Notes: generated from the sequence alone by a model not told the origin. Shown: positions 35,020-43,542, counted from the first letter of the stretch. The stretch is 64,000 nucleotides of DNA from Paenibacillus tianjinensis (GCF_017086365.1 NZ_CP070969.1:5022001-5086000); one strand, 5' to 3'. Numbers and translations: made by a program.

Positions 35020-35325
35020 ATGCCCCCTCCTGGAAAAGGAAAGAAAACGGGTGTTAAAAAACAACCGGCAAACCCCAAAGCACAAAGCCCGAAAGGGCTG
35101 GAATTTGCGGTCGCTGCGCTCCTTTTGACAGGCAAACTGAAGGTAGACTCCATTCAGATGTTTAGAGACGCATCCCTGCTTGTGAGCCTGGTCGGAAAAT
35201 ATACATCCCTGAATCCTTTGAGCGAGAGCAATGTAGATAAGCTGGTTAGCTTTCTCGATGATAACAGCAGCCTGACATTAAATGAAATTATGACCGCCTT
35301 AAAGAAAAAAGCCGATCTCTCATAA
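35020..35325 (+). CDS. Small hypothetical protein
   Basis: A 101-aa protein from ATG 35020, with GAAGAAGGGAG ahead of it. The first ~28 residues are basic and proline-rich (KGKKTGVKKQPANPKA) and probably disordered. The rest is a compact helical domain (FAVAALLLTGKLKVDSIQ, VDKLVSFLDD, LNEIMTALKKKA). There is no signal peptide. The family is not recognised. It lies between the SNF2 gene and a 41-codon membrane peptide gene, whose start follows 33 bp later, so the two are likely co-transcribed. Confidence 0.65.
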   Translation: MPPPGKGKKTGVKKQPANPKAQSPKGLEFAVAALLLTGKLKVDSIQMFRDASLLVSLVGKYTSLNPLSESNVDKLVSFLDDNSSLTLNEIMTALKKKADLS

Positions 35326-35358
35326 AAAATGATGACGATTAAGGGGGCAAAGGAGCTT

Positions 35359-35484
35359 ATGGGAAATTTGGATTTTGACGGGGAGAATTTTGCCGGTGCC
35401 CTGCTGCTGGTAATCGTAATTGCCCTGCTGATTTATGGCTCCACGGATATTAAGGATCTGACCGCTGCCCCCACCTCGGATTAA
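35359..35484 (+). CDS. 41-aa single-pass membrane peptide
   Basis: ATG 35359 to TAA 35484. The translation is MGNLDFDGENFAGALLLVIV followed by IALLIYGSTDIKDLTAAPTSD. A 17-residue hydrophobic core (AGALLLVIVIALLIYG) is flanked by acidic ends. AAAGGAG precedes the start, with short spacing. It resembles in size and layout the small membrane peptides of spore formers but has no recognised family motif. Supporting evidence is the ribosome binding site, the coding-like hydrophobic segment and the 33-bp gap to the preceding gene. Confidence 0.5.
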   Translation: MGNLDFDGENFAGALLLVIVIALLIYGSTDIKDLTAAPTSD

Positions 35485-35610
35485 GGCCTCTCTGCCCCCA
35501 GTTGGACGGAGGGGTTACAAAAGACAAGCTGTGGCATACAGCACTCACCTGCTATGTGCGTACCATAGTTAATATTTTTCAAAAAAAGGAAATAGTTAAG
35601 GCTTAGTCTC

Positions 35611-35638
35611 TTGCTTTCTCCCAAAAATTCGCTATACT
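35611..35638 (+). promoter_or_regulatory. Sigma-A promoter of the T-box-argS unit
   Basis: TTGCTT (35611-35616), a 16-bp spacer and TATACT (35633-35638). Transcription would begin near 35645 and give a leader of almost 290 nt. Confidence 0.6.
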
Positions 35639-35644
35639 GAAAAA

Positions 35645-35892
35645 AATCAATATGCAATCGATGAACGGGATAGTAGTGAGTTGGATCTAGTCCTCAGCGA
35701 GCCGGGAGAGTGGAAACCGGTACAGGCCAACCCATGAAGCGCACCCGGGAGATGGACTTCTGAACTGACAGTAGGAAGCCCCGGCTGAAGACCGTTAACT
35801 TATGAGTGGCTAAACCGGCGGTTTAGCAACGAGAGTGGTACCGCGAGCGCAATAAGCCTTCGTCTCTTTTTGGAGATGAGGGCTTTTTCTTT
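35645..35892 (+). promoter_or_regulatory. T-box riboswitch in front of argS
   Basis: The hallmark T-box sequence AACGAGAGTGGTACCGCG is at 35829-35846. It is followed by a terminator hairpin (AAGCCTTCGTCTC ... GAGATGAGGGCTT, then TTTTCTTTT, 35854-35892). Upstream lies the Stem I region with an AGTA-type purine-rich bulge and paired arms. Uncharged tRNA would stabilise the antiterminator and turn on argS. The specifier codon is probably CGC (Arg) in the stretch GAAGCGCACC at about 35737-35746, but I cannot fold the leader by hand with certainty. Confidence 0.85.
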
Positions 35893-35932
35893 TGCATATA
35901 TTACGATTCAACATTTTCAGGAGGTCATAACC

Positions 35933-37804
35933 ATGTTAAGCCAGCTTATCAAAGACAGTTTGGAAAAGAGCGTAAGTCATGTATTTACAGCCCTCGGCGC
36001 TGACGGTGCAGAACAGGTAACGATTGTGCTTGAACAGCCCGCTAATCCCGATTTCGGCGACTACTCCAGCAACATTGCCATGCAGCTGGCAAAGGTACTG
36101 CGCAAAGCCCCTATGGCCATTGCGGAGCTGATAACAACTGAGCTACGTCAGTCAGAGAGTCTTGGGGCACTATTTCAAAAAGTCGACATCGCGGCACCGG
36201 GATTCATTAATCTGTACATTGACTGGCGGGAGTGGGCCGGACGCAGGTTTGAACTGCCCACATCTGCAGGGGAAAAGGTCATCATCGAACATACCTCTGT
36301 CAATCCCAATAAATCGATGCATATAGGCCACCTGAGAAACTCGTGTATCGGGGACGCGCTGGTAAGAATTTTGCGTAGAACCGGGCACAACGTAGAGGTC
36401 CATAATTATGTGGACGATCTCGGCAATCAGCTGGCAGATACGGTGGTTGGGCTGCTGAATGTGCCGCTTGCAGGTGAACATGTGCGTTTTGGTGATTATT
36501 GCTGGGATATTTACGCCGGTGTGAACAAGGAATATGCGCTGCATCCTGAGACGCTGCACAAACGGACGGAGATTCTTCATGCTTTGGAAGAAGGGAAAGG
36601 CAATACAGCCTGGCTGGGTAAACTGGTTGCGGAGCGGATTGTCAAAGAGCATGTGGAGGAGATGAAGGGGTTCGGCATCCGCTATGATTTGCTCGTCTGG
36701 GAGAGCAGCATTGTGAAGGAAGGCTTCTGGTCATCCGCGTTCGCGCTGCTGGAACAGACGGAAGTATTTGTGCAGGAGAAGGAGGGGAAGCTTGCGGGCT
36801 GCTGGATATTGAAGCAACCTGCGGAGGATGAAGGAGAGGCAGATTCTGAAGAGCATCACAAAGATAAGGTGCTGGTGCGCTCGAACGGAATTCTGACCTA
36901 TACCGCCAAGGATATTGCCTATCATCTCTGGAAGTTTGGACTTTTGGATAAGGATTTCGCCTACAGCGAGTTTAATGCCAGACTTTGGACGACGGGATTA
37001 ACCGGGGAGCAGCTGCCTTTTGGCGGGGCAGACCGGGTGGTCAATGTGATTGACTACCGTCAGGAATATCCGCAGGCGATGGTCAAGCAGGCGCTTGAGG
37101 TGCTGGGGTTCAAGGGGCAGGCTGAGAAGCTGCATCACGTAAGCTATGGCGTTGTTTCACTCAGTCCCGCCTCCGCAGCGGAGCTTGGCATCGACACCAC
37201 GGAAGGCAAATCCTCTTACGCCATGTCCGGCCGCCAGGGTATCGGCATCAAGGTCACCGAGCTGGTGCAGCTGATGGAGCATACCATTGAAGCCACCCGG
37301 TCTGATAAAACCGGCCTCTCCAGCCGGCTCATCGCTACCGCAGCCATCCGGTATTATCTGCTGCGCTTCAATCTGGGAACGGAGATTATTTTTGATTTCA
37401 AGCAGGCTACGGAGATTTCCGGCAATACGGGAGTTTATCTGATGTACACCTACGCGCGTGCAGGCAGTGTGCTCAGCAAAGCTGTTGTTCCTGTTAATGT
37501 TGAAGAAGAGGACGCTCTACCGGAATTCCCGTCGCCGCTGGAAAAGGCAGAGCTTGCGCTGCTGAGACATCTCAGCACCTGGCAGGATACTCTCTACAGT
37601 GCAAGCGTTCTGCTGACGCCGAATGTCATCTGCAACTATGCGCATACTCTGGCTTCGCTGTTTAACAACTTTTACTCAGCCTGCCCGATCCTGAAAGGTG
37701 AAGCCGCCCGGGTCTCCTTCCGCCTCTGGCTAACGTACAAATTCCAGGAGACGCTGGGGGATGTGCTGGACGTGCTGGGACTGCCGAAACCGGAACGGAT
37801 GTAA
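35933..37804 (+). CDS. argS: Arginyl-tRNA synthetase, divergent type
   Basis: The start ATG 35933 (MLSQLIKDSLEKSVSHV, 623 aa) follows AGGAGGT. Class I synthetase charging tRNA-Arg. Present are the N-terminal additional domain (about 1-110, with NPDFGDYSSNIAMQLAK), the HIGH box (HIGH at 130-133, in NPNKSMHIGHLRNS), a degenerate KMSK region (MSGRQGIGIK) and the helical DALR anticodon-binding domain at the C-terminus. It is longer than the usual ~556-residue bacterial enzyme, and the HIGH-box context (NPNKSMHIGHLRNS instead of NPTGPLHVGHAR) points to the archaeal/eukaryotic-like group. It may be a second ArgRS, induced by arginine-tRNA starvation through the T-box. Confidence 0.9.
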   Translation: MLSQLIKDSLEKSVSHVFTALGADGAEQVTIVLEQPANPDFGDYSSNIAMQLAKVLRKAPMAIAELITTELRQSESLGALFQKVDIAAPGFINLYIDWREWAGRRFELPTSAGEKVIIEHTSVNPNKSMHIGHLRNSCIGDALVRILRRTGHNVEVHNYVDDLGNQLADTVVGLLNVPLAGEHVRFGDYCWDIYAGVNKEYALHPETLHKRTEILHALEEGKGNTAWLGKLVAERIVKEHVEEMKGFGIRYDLLVWESSIVKEGFWSSAFALLEQTEVFVQEKEGKLAGCWILKQPAEDEGEADSEEHHKDKVLVRSNGILTYTAKDIAYHLWKFGLLDKDFAYSEFNARLWTTGLTGEQLPFGGADRVVNVIDYRQEYPQAMVKQALEVLGFKGQAEKLHHVSYGVVSLSPASAAELGIDTTEGKSSYAMSGRQGIGIKVTELVQLMEHTIEATRSDKTGLSSRLIATAAIRYYLLRFNLGTEIIFDFKQATEISGNTGVYLMYTYARAGSVLSKAVVPVNVEEEDALPEFPSPLEKAELALLRHLSTWQDTLYSASVLLTPNVICNYAHTLASLFNNFYSACPILKGEAARVSFRLWLTYKFQETLGDVLDVLGLPKPERM

Positions 37805-37888
37805 CTGCCGAGGCGGCTCCTTTGATACGAGTGACAGCTGATTTGGCGACGGGCCTATCGATTATTGGATCTTCCGTGGCATAACATA

Positions 37889-38080
37889 GTTTAACTGTAC
37901 TTCGTACAACTATAACCCGTGAGAATGAGCATTTAATGAGAATAAATGCATTTCGTACAACTATAATCGGTGAAATCGACCCACATTGGCAATTCCGGGC
38001 AAAATAGATGTACAAAGTGCACCTAAACTAATTTGCCGGATAACACAGTATTTTTAATTGCACAGAGTACACTTATTATA
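37889..38080. repeat. Four-dyad intergenic element, TGTAC type (copy 1)
   Basis: Four cores start at 37896 (TGTACTTCGTACAAC), 37947 (TGCATTTCGTACAAC), 38009 (TGTACAAAGTGCACC) and 38059 (TGCACAGAGTACACT), with intervals of 51, 62 and 50 bp. Cores 3 and 4 match cores 1 and 2 better in reverse complement, so the element is symmetric around about 37985. It fills the gap downstream of argS; nothing else is seen in 37805-38120. Confidence 0.8.
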
Positions 38081-38123
38081 CCCGCGGGTGGTAAACAGTC
38101 TTCTTCTCATCCTCCGGACGCAC

Positions 38124-38296
38124 AAACAGCCTTCCCGGAGGAAGGCTGTTACAGTGACGTCCCGGAAGGGATGCAGCCCTTTCGGGCTGATTGCGATGTA
38201 ATCCTAACGATGCTTATGCTTCAACGTCCCCCCCTTTCGGGGTTCTCATCCCCCCGAACGCAAACAGCCTTCCCGGAGGAAGGCTGTTACAGTGAC
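38124..38296 (-). repeat. Duplicated tRNA-Arg 3' end and hairpins (second locus)
   Basis: Downstream of the minus-strand tRNA, the hairpin AACAGCCTTCC/GGAAGGCTGTT occurs twice (38262-38288 and 38124-38150). Next to the second hairpin a copy of the tRNA tail (CCCTTCCGGGACGTC) recurs about 138 bp from the original. The order and spacing are the same as at 19091-19284. Here the hairpins are followed by TTTG rather than a long T run. Confidence 0.75.
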
Positions 38297-38369
38297 GTCC
38301 CGGAAGGGATTCGAACCCCCGACCGTGCGCTTAGAAGGCGCATGCTCTATCCAACTGAGCTACCGGGAC
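38296..38369 (-). tRNA. tRNA-Arg, anticodon TCT (second copy)
   Basis: A 74-nt cloverleaf identical to 19032-19105 except in the D loop (AGTTGGATA instead of AGCCGGATA). The acceptor is GTCCCGG/CCGGGAC and the anticodon TCT. It lies on the opposite strand to the first copy, so the two copies bracket 19 kb as an inverted repeat. No gene is seen in 38370-38567. Confidence 0.95.
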
Positions 38370-38567
38370 ATGTCGATGACAGGACTGATTATTAACACTA
38401 TGTATTAACGCAACGTTATTTATTATACCTCATTGAGATAATTTTTCAAGGCTGGAGACGAAGAAAAACAATTTCTGCCCCCGGCAGCGGATGAAGCGGC
38501 GCATAGCGCCGCTCACTTTCCGTCTTCCGCCGCCGGAGCAGAGGCAGCAGCATCTCTGCTGCAGCCC

Positions 38568-38936
38568 TTAATGCCGTCCTGGTGTAACTTGCCGGAAGTG
38601 CTCCTCCAGCTGTTTTTTCAGATGGCCGAAAATGAGCAGCTCCCGCTGGAACTTGGACCGTTCATCCTCCGGACTCATGACAATACTGCCGGTAAACGCG
38701 CTGACTGTCACATCCTGAAAGGCATCATGCATATTGTTATCAAACCAATCGGTTTCGGTGTCCGCATCATTCGTCAGAATGCGCACAATTTCGTACCCTT
38801 CCTCACGCTGGTCTTCAACAATGTACACCAAAAGCGCGGAATCGCCTACAGCTCCCGGCAATACCCCTACTTCGGCACAAGGCGCACCGTCATATTCGGT
38901 CATTCTGCGGATTTTGGCGTCTTTAATGTAATACAC
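38568..38936 (-). CDS. Small conserved-type hypothetical protein
   Basis: A 122-aa protein starting at GTG 38936 (translation MYYIKDAKIRRMTEYDGAPC), with AGGAGGG 10 nt upstream; the ATGs between are out of frame and stop quickly. A beta-rich first half (EVGVLPGAVGDSALLVYIVED) is followed by an acidic DADTETDWFDNN stretch and a helical, basic C-terminus (ELLIFGHLKKQLEEHFRQ). It is cytosolic by sequence. It is divergent from asnB with 241 bp between them; that gap (38937-39177) shows only the two ribosome binding sites and no clear operator. Its function is unknown. Confidence 0.65.
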   Translation of the reverse strand: MYYIKDAKIRRMTEYDGAPCAEVGVLPGAVGDSALLVYIVEDQREEGYEIVRILTNDADTETDWFDNNMHDAFQDVTVSAFTGSIVMSPEDERSKFQRELLIFGHLKKQLEEHFRQVTPGRH

Positions 38937-39177
38937 TTGTCATCATCCCTCCTGGCAAATTTCCCTCTCCCTAGTGTTCGGATAAGGACATACATTTTAT
39001 CCCTTCAATCGGCATATATCTGTATTACTTGGCAAAAAAGAAACAAGTGGAACCGGCTGCGCCGTCTCCTAAGGACCACAACCGTTTCAGCGAGAATATA
39101 AGGATCATTTTTTTGCGTAAAGCATATCCATTCTTATATTTGGACAACAATCGCACAAAAAGAGAGGATGAAACGAC

Positions 39178-41022
39178 ATGTGCGGAATAACCGGATTTAT
39201 CCAGTGGCGCGGCGACCTAACACAGCACTCGCAGCTGCTCGTAAAAATGACTGAAACCTTATCCAACCGCGGACCGGATGCGGCCGGAACGTGGATATCA
39301 GGGCCTTGTGCCCTTGGACACCGCAGACTTAGCGTGATTGACCCCGAGAACGGCGCACAGCCGATGATCGCCCGCCATGACGAACAGGTCTATGCCCTTG
39401 TGTATAACGGCGAATTGTATAATGCGGGCGAGCTCAAGGGTGAGCTCAAACAGCGCGGGCACCGCTTCCTGACCCAGTGTGACACCGAGGTTCTGCTCCA
39501 CGCCTACATGGAATGGGGACCTGACTGCACTGAGAAGCTGAACGGAATCTTTGCCTTTGCGGTCTGGGACAGCGTACGCGAGCATCTGTTTCTGGCACGT
39601 GACCGGCTTGGCGTGAAACCCTTGTTCTATAGCCAGGTGGATGATGTGTTTGTCTTCGGCTCTGAGCCCAAAGCGCTGCTGCAGCATCCCAAGGTTCAGC
39701 CGAAGGTCGGACCGGAAGGTCTGGCAGAAATCTTCATCATCGGTCCGGCCCGCACACCGGGACAGGGTGTATACAAAGATATATTCGAGCTTCGCCCGGG
39801 TCATGCCATGATTTATAACCGGAATGGAATCCGTAAGTATGCTTACTGGGAACTGGAGAGCTACAATCACACCGATAATGTCGATGAAACAGCCGCCAAG
39901 GTACGCGAACTGCTGCAGGATACGCTGGAGCGCCAGCTCGTCTCCGACGTTCCGGTCTGCTCCCTGCTGTCCGGCGGCCTTGATTCCAGCGCCCTCACCG
40001 CGCTCGCCGTTGATTATTACAACCGCAGCGGCCAAGGACAGGTTGACACTTATTCCGTCGATTATGTTGATAACGATAAGCATTTCAAAAGCCATACCTT
40101 CCAGCCCGGAGCAGACGGGCCGTGGATTAAGCGGATGGTCGATGAGCTGAATACCAATCATCACTATGTGACTTTTGATACCCCGGAGCTGGTGTCGGCG
40201 CTGGATAATGCCCTCTACTCGCGCGATTTGCCGGGGATGACCGATGTGGATTCGTCGCTGTATTTATTTTGCCGGGAAATTAAAAAGAATGCGACTGTAG
40301 CCATTTCGGGCGAAGCGGCTGACGAAATTTTTGGCGGATATCCCTGGTTCCACCGGGAAGAGATGCTGTCCTCCGGGACGTTCCCCTGGTCTGTGGCCCC
40401 CAAAATGCGCGCAGAACTATTGTCGCCCGAAGTCAGGGAATGGATACGTCCGCTGGAATATTTAGGCGACCGTTACAGCGATGCCGTGGCTGAGGTTCCT
40501 AAGCTTGACGGGGAGACCGGCAAACAGGCGCAAATGCGCGTGATGTCCTACCTCAATATTACCCGGTTCATGCCTACGCTGCTGGACCGCAAGGACCGGA
40601 TGAGCATGGGTGTAGGGCTTGAAGTCCGTGTCCCTTACTGCGATCACCGGCTGGTGCAATATGTGTTCAACATTCCCTGGGAAATTAAAACCGTCGGCAA
40701 CCGTGAAAAAGGCATTCTGCGCAAAGCGCTGGAGGGCGTACTGCCGGATGATGTGCTCTACCGTAAAAAAAGCCCTTATCCCAAAACCCATAATCCCGCT
40801 TATTTAAACGCCGTACGTTCACAGATGCTGAGTATTCTCGATGATTCCTCCTCTCCGATCCTGCCGCTCATCGATCCGGCCAAAATCCGCGAAATCGCGG
40901 CATCGCCGGAATCATCCAGCAACCTGCCCTGGTTCGGCCAGCTGATGTCCGGTCCGCAGCTGTTCGCTTATCTGGCCCAGGTAAATCTCTGGCTGAAAAC
41001 ATACAACGTTTCGATTGGATAA
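39178..41022 (+). CDS. asnB: Asparagine synthetase (glutamine-hydrolysing)
   Basis: A 614-aa class II amidotransferase. Cys2 after the initiator Met (MCGITGF) is the glutaminase nucleophile. The N-terminal Ntn domain runs to about residue 200 and contains NRGPDAAG and VYNGELYN. The synthetase domain carries the ATP pyrophosphatase loop SGGLDSS (265-271) and the GEAADEIFGGYPW aspartate-binding motif. It makes asparagine from aspartate, glutamine and ATP. The start ATG 39178 follows GAGAGGA. The gene is monocistronic with no T-box in front of it. Confidence 0.95.
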   Translation: MCGITGFIQWRGDLTQHSQLLVKMTETLSNRGPDAAGTWISGPCALGHRRLSVIDPENGAQPMIARHDEQVYALVYNGELYNAGELKGELKQRGHRFLTQCDTEVLLHAYMEWGPDCTEKLNGIFAFAVWDSVREHLFLARDRLGVKPLFYSQVDDVFVFGSEPKALLQHPKVQPKVGPEGLAEIFIIGPARTPGQGVYKDIFELRPGHAMIYNRNGIRKYAYWELESYNHTDNVDETAAKVRELLQDTLERQLVSDVPVCSLLSGGLDSSALTALAVDYYNRSGQGQVDTYSVDYVDNDKHFKSHTFQPGADGPWIKRMVDELNTNHHYVTFDTPELVSALDNALYSRDLPGMTDVDSSLYLFCREIKKNATVAISGEAADEIFGGYPWFHREEMLSSGTFPWSVAPKMRAELLSPEVREWIRPLEYLGDRYSDAVAEVPKLDGETGKQAQMRVMSYLNITRFMPTLLDRKDRMSMGVGLEVRVPYCDHRLVQYVFNIPWEIKTVGNREKGILRKALEGVLPDDVLYRKKSPYPKTHNPAYLNAVRSQMLSILDDSSSPILPLIDPAKIREIAASPESSSNLPWFGQLMSGPQLFAYLAQVNLWLKTYNVSIG

Positions 41023-41116
41023 ATGCAGAGGTTCGTGATTATTAATACAGCCGGATAGGATAAAAACCTCTACAACTATAGGTAAACATATCTTCGTTAA
41101 AGGGGTATTGTCCTTG

Positions 41117-41944
41117 ATGCCAACCTCTGTAAAACCTGCTGCTTCGCCCACAAAAAAACTGCTTCCATTCATAATTGTCGCCTTTGGATTCACCTGGCTG
41201 TGCTGGCTGCCGCTCCTGCTCAATAAGCAGTTCGAAGCTGGTATGCCGGTGCTGCCCGGTCAATTCTATCTAGGCTCCTTCGGGCCGCTGCTCGGCACAC
41301 TGGTCAGCCTCCGGCTGCCCGGTGAAGGAGGGATTACCACCTGGAGCAAAACCGCATTTTCTCTTGCTTTCTCCAAAAAGTGGCTGGCCATTGCCGCAGG
41401 TCTGCCGCTCGCTTACGGGGCGGTCGCTGTATTGGCCCACACGCTGATCACGGGGAGTATGCCGGATATGCACAAGTTCGGCCTCACCTCTGACCTGCCG
41501 CCGCGGTTTAACATCTGGATGACCTCAGGGGTATGGATGCTGACCTTCGGTATCGGGGAGGAGAGCGGCTGGCGCGGTTATTTGCTGCCTGCACTGCACA
41601 AGCGCTACTCCCTGTTCACCTCTGCTCTGCTGGTGGCACTGATCTGGATGGCCTGGCATTTACCTGCCTTCTGGTTCAATGAAAGCTATCTTGGAATGGG
41701 CTTTGGCATCATTGGCTGGGCGATCAGCCTGACCTACGGTTCAGTCGTGCTGGCCTGGATCTGTGAAGGCAGCCGCTGGAGCATCCTTCCTGTCATCGTA
41801 TGGCACGGCATTTTTGATCTGCTGACCGCCAGCGACCAGGCTGCTGAGGTAATGGCGATGGTCTGCAGTATGCTGGTCATTCTCCATGGCATCCTGCTGA
41901 TGCGGATCCTCGGCAGACGCCGCAGCCAACCGCCCAGGCTGTAA
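41117..41944 (+). CDS. CPBP-family intramembrane glutamic protease
   Basis: From ATG 41117 (MPTSVKPAASPTKKLLPF, 275 aa); the frame is open a few codons further (TTG 41108), but AAAGGGG fits this region only loosely. About seven hydrophobic segments are seen. The CPBP/Abi catalytic motifs are present: EESGWRGYLLPAL (EExxxR) at about 155-167, an FxxxH-like AWHLPAFWF and a third-motif HGIFDLL near the C-terminus. Family members process prenylated or membrane proteins and often act in self-immunity; the substrate here is unknown. It ends 56 bp before a bidirectional terminator. Confidence 0.85.
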   Translation: MPTSVKPAASPTKKLLPFIIVAFGFTWLCWLPLLLNKQFEAGMPVLPGQFYLGSFGPLLGTLVSLRLPGEGGITTWSKTAFSLAFSKKWLAIAAGLPLAYGAVAVLAHTLITGSMPDMHKFGLTSDLPPRFNIWMTSGVWMLTFGIGEESGWRGYLLPALHKRYSLFTSALLVALIWMAWHLPAFWFNESYLGMGFGIIGWAISLTYGSVVLAWICEGSRWSILPVIVWHGIFDLLTASDQAAEVMAMVCSMLVILHGILLMRILGRRRSQPPRL

Positions 41945-42000
41945 ACGGCAAAGGGAGAGGATTCAACCAGTTGCTCCACTTATCCGAGCAAGACAAAATA

Positions 42001-42035
42001 AAGAGCAAGTCACATTCCTGTGACTTGCTCTTTTG
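42001..42035. terminator. Bidirectional terminator between CPBP and aldo/keto reductase genes
   Basis: A perfect 14-bp stem (AAGAGCAAGTCACA...) with a 6-nt loop has T runs on both strands, between two convergent genes. Confidence 0.85.
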
Positions 42036-42072
42036 TCTTTTATTACAGCCTACAGCCGCGATTTTATCCGGT

Positions 42073-42909
42073 TTAGAAATTAAAGTTATCCGGATCGGGA
42101 CCGAACCGGTGATTCTGGTTCAAATCCTCAATCGCCTTGACGTCTTCGTCACTCAGGGTGAAGTCAAAGAATCCGGCATTTTCGACGATCCGCTCGGCAT
42201 GCACCGATTTCGGAATCGTGATCACACCCTGCTGTAAATCCCAGCGCAGCACAATTTGTGCGACAGTTTTGCCGTATCTTTCAGCCAATTCTTTCAGCAG
42301 CGGCACATCCAGATTGCCTTGCATGAGGGGACTCCAGGCCTCAACCTGAATGTCATGCGCCTTCGCAAATTTCAGCACCTCACGCTGGGTCAGCAGCGGA
42401 TGGAATTCAATCTGGTCGACAACAGGCACCACTCCGGTGTCATCAATAATATCCTGCAGATGATGAGTCTGAAAGTTGCTGACGCCGATCGATTTGACCA
42501 GCCCCTCCTTCTGCAGATGGATCAGTGCTTTCCACGTATCCCGGTATTTGCCGGCCACCGGCCAGTGGATCAGATACAGATCAATCACATCCAGCCCCAG
42601 CTTCTTCCGGCTCACCTCGAAGGCCTTCAGCGTGGATTCGTAGCCCTGATCGGGATTGCGCACCTTGGTTGTGATGAACAGCTCTTCCCGGGGCACCCCG
42701 CATTCCCGGATTGCTTGTCCGACACCTTCTTCATTATTATATCCGGCCGCTGTATCAATACTGCGGTAGCCTGTTTCAATAGCCGTCTTCACCGCATGGA
42801 TAACTTCTTCGCCGTCTTTGGTCTGCCATACCCCTAGACCCAGCCATGGCATCGTTACTCCGTCATTCAATGTAGGCCCACCTGTAAACGGTCCGTTCAT
42901 TTCGCTCAT
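42073..42909 (-). CDS. Aldo/keto reductase
   Basis: A 278-aa NADPH-dependent oxidoreductase with a TIM-barrel fold. The catalytic tetrad is visible: Asp in SIDTAAGYNNE, Tyr in the same motif, Lys in FITTKVRNPD and His in LYLIHWPVAGK. The cofactor loop near the end (IPKSVHAERIVENAGFFDF) is typical of AKR family 5 (YvgN/YtbE-like), which reduces methylglyoxal and other aldehydes. The preferred substrate cannot be read. It is monocistronic, with a GGAGGG site before the ATG. Confidence 0.93.
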   Translation of the reverse strand: MSEMNGPFTGGPTLNDGVTMPWLGLGVWQTKDGEEVIHAVKTAIETGYRSIDTAAGYNNEEGVGQAIRECGVPREELFITTKVRNPDQGYESTLKAFEVSRKKLGLDVIDLYLIHWPVAGKYRDTWKALIHLQKEGLVKSIGVSNFQTHHLQDIIDDTGVVPVVDQIEFHPLLTQREVLKFAKAHDIQVEAWSPLMQGNLDVPLLKELAERYGKTVAQIVLRWDLQQGVITIPKSVHAERIVENAGFFDFTLSDEDVKAIEDLNQNHRFGPDPDNFNF

Positions 42910-43038
42910 GGTTCACCCTCCAAGCTTGAATAGTTTGATCAAACTTCCTTAACCTTTATAGAGACTGTGTAATCAGCCGGATGCAAACAACAGTATAACA
43001 GATTGCTGCGGTGCCACCAAAAGCGCGGATCGCCCCTC

Positions 43039-43075
43039 TAAAAAAAGAGCGCCACTGTAATCACAGTAGACGCTC
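43039..43075 (-). terminator. Terminator of the cupin gene
   Basis: On the minus strand GGAGCGTCTACTGTG pairs with CACAGTGGCGCTC (with bulges) and is followed by TTTTTTTAG. It starts 12 bp after the stop. Confidence 0.8.
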
Positions 43076-43086
43076 CCCCCACTTAT

Positions 43087-43542
43087 TTACTTTTCGATCA
43101 GCTTGAAATCATCGAAATGAAACTCCGGCGATACGATGCAGGAAACCAGCACCGGCTCATCGCCAAGCGGCCGTGCCGCCTGCCAGACGCCTGCCGGAAT
43201 GACCACCTGCGGCTGCTGGCCGGCTGCGACATCAATGCCGAGAACGACCTCGGTAACGTTCTCCGGCTGTTCGCCGCTGCCGCCGAGGCTCAGCACAATC
43301 GGGCTGCCGGAATGCCACAGCCAGATTTCGTCGGAGAGCACAGTGTGCCATTCCGAAGCTTCGCCCGGGTGAAGCAGGAAGTAAATGGACGACGCTGAGG
43401 CTCTTGGCCCCGAGTAGCTGCTGCCAAGGGTTTCGTGCGGGATTTCAAAGGAAGAATTCCAAAGTCTTTTGTACCATCCGCCTTCAACGTGAGGCTGCAG
43501 CCCCAGCGCTTCCACCAGCGGAGAAATTTCTTTTTGCGTCAC
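43087..43542 (-). CDS. Cupin-fold protein of the DUF985 family
   Basis: A 151-aa protein. The N-terminal motif LGLQPHVEGGWYKRLW is characteristic of DUF985 (YML079w-like) cupins, followed by SSIYFLLHPGEASEWHTV, which provides the jelly-roll metal-site residues (E, H), and by PAGVWQAARP in the second cupin motif. Members bind small ligands or sugars but most lack a proven reaction. It is a stand-alone gene with its own terminator. Confidence 0.85.
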   Translation of the reverse strand: MTQKEISPLVEALGLQPHVEGGWYKRLWNSSFEIPHETLGSSYSGPRASASSIYFLLHPGEASEWHTVLSDEIWLWHSGSPIVLSLGGSGEQPENVTEVVLGIDVAAGQQPQVVIPAGVWQAARPLGDEPVLVSCIVSPEFHFDDFKLIEK

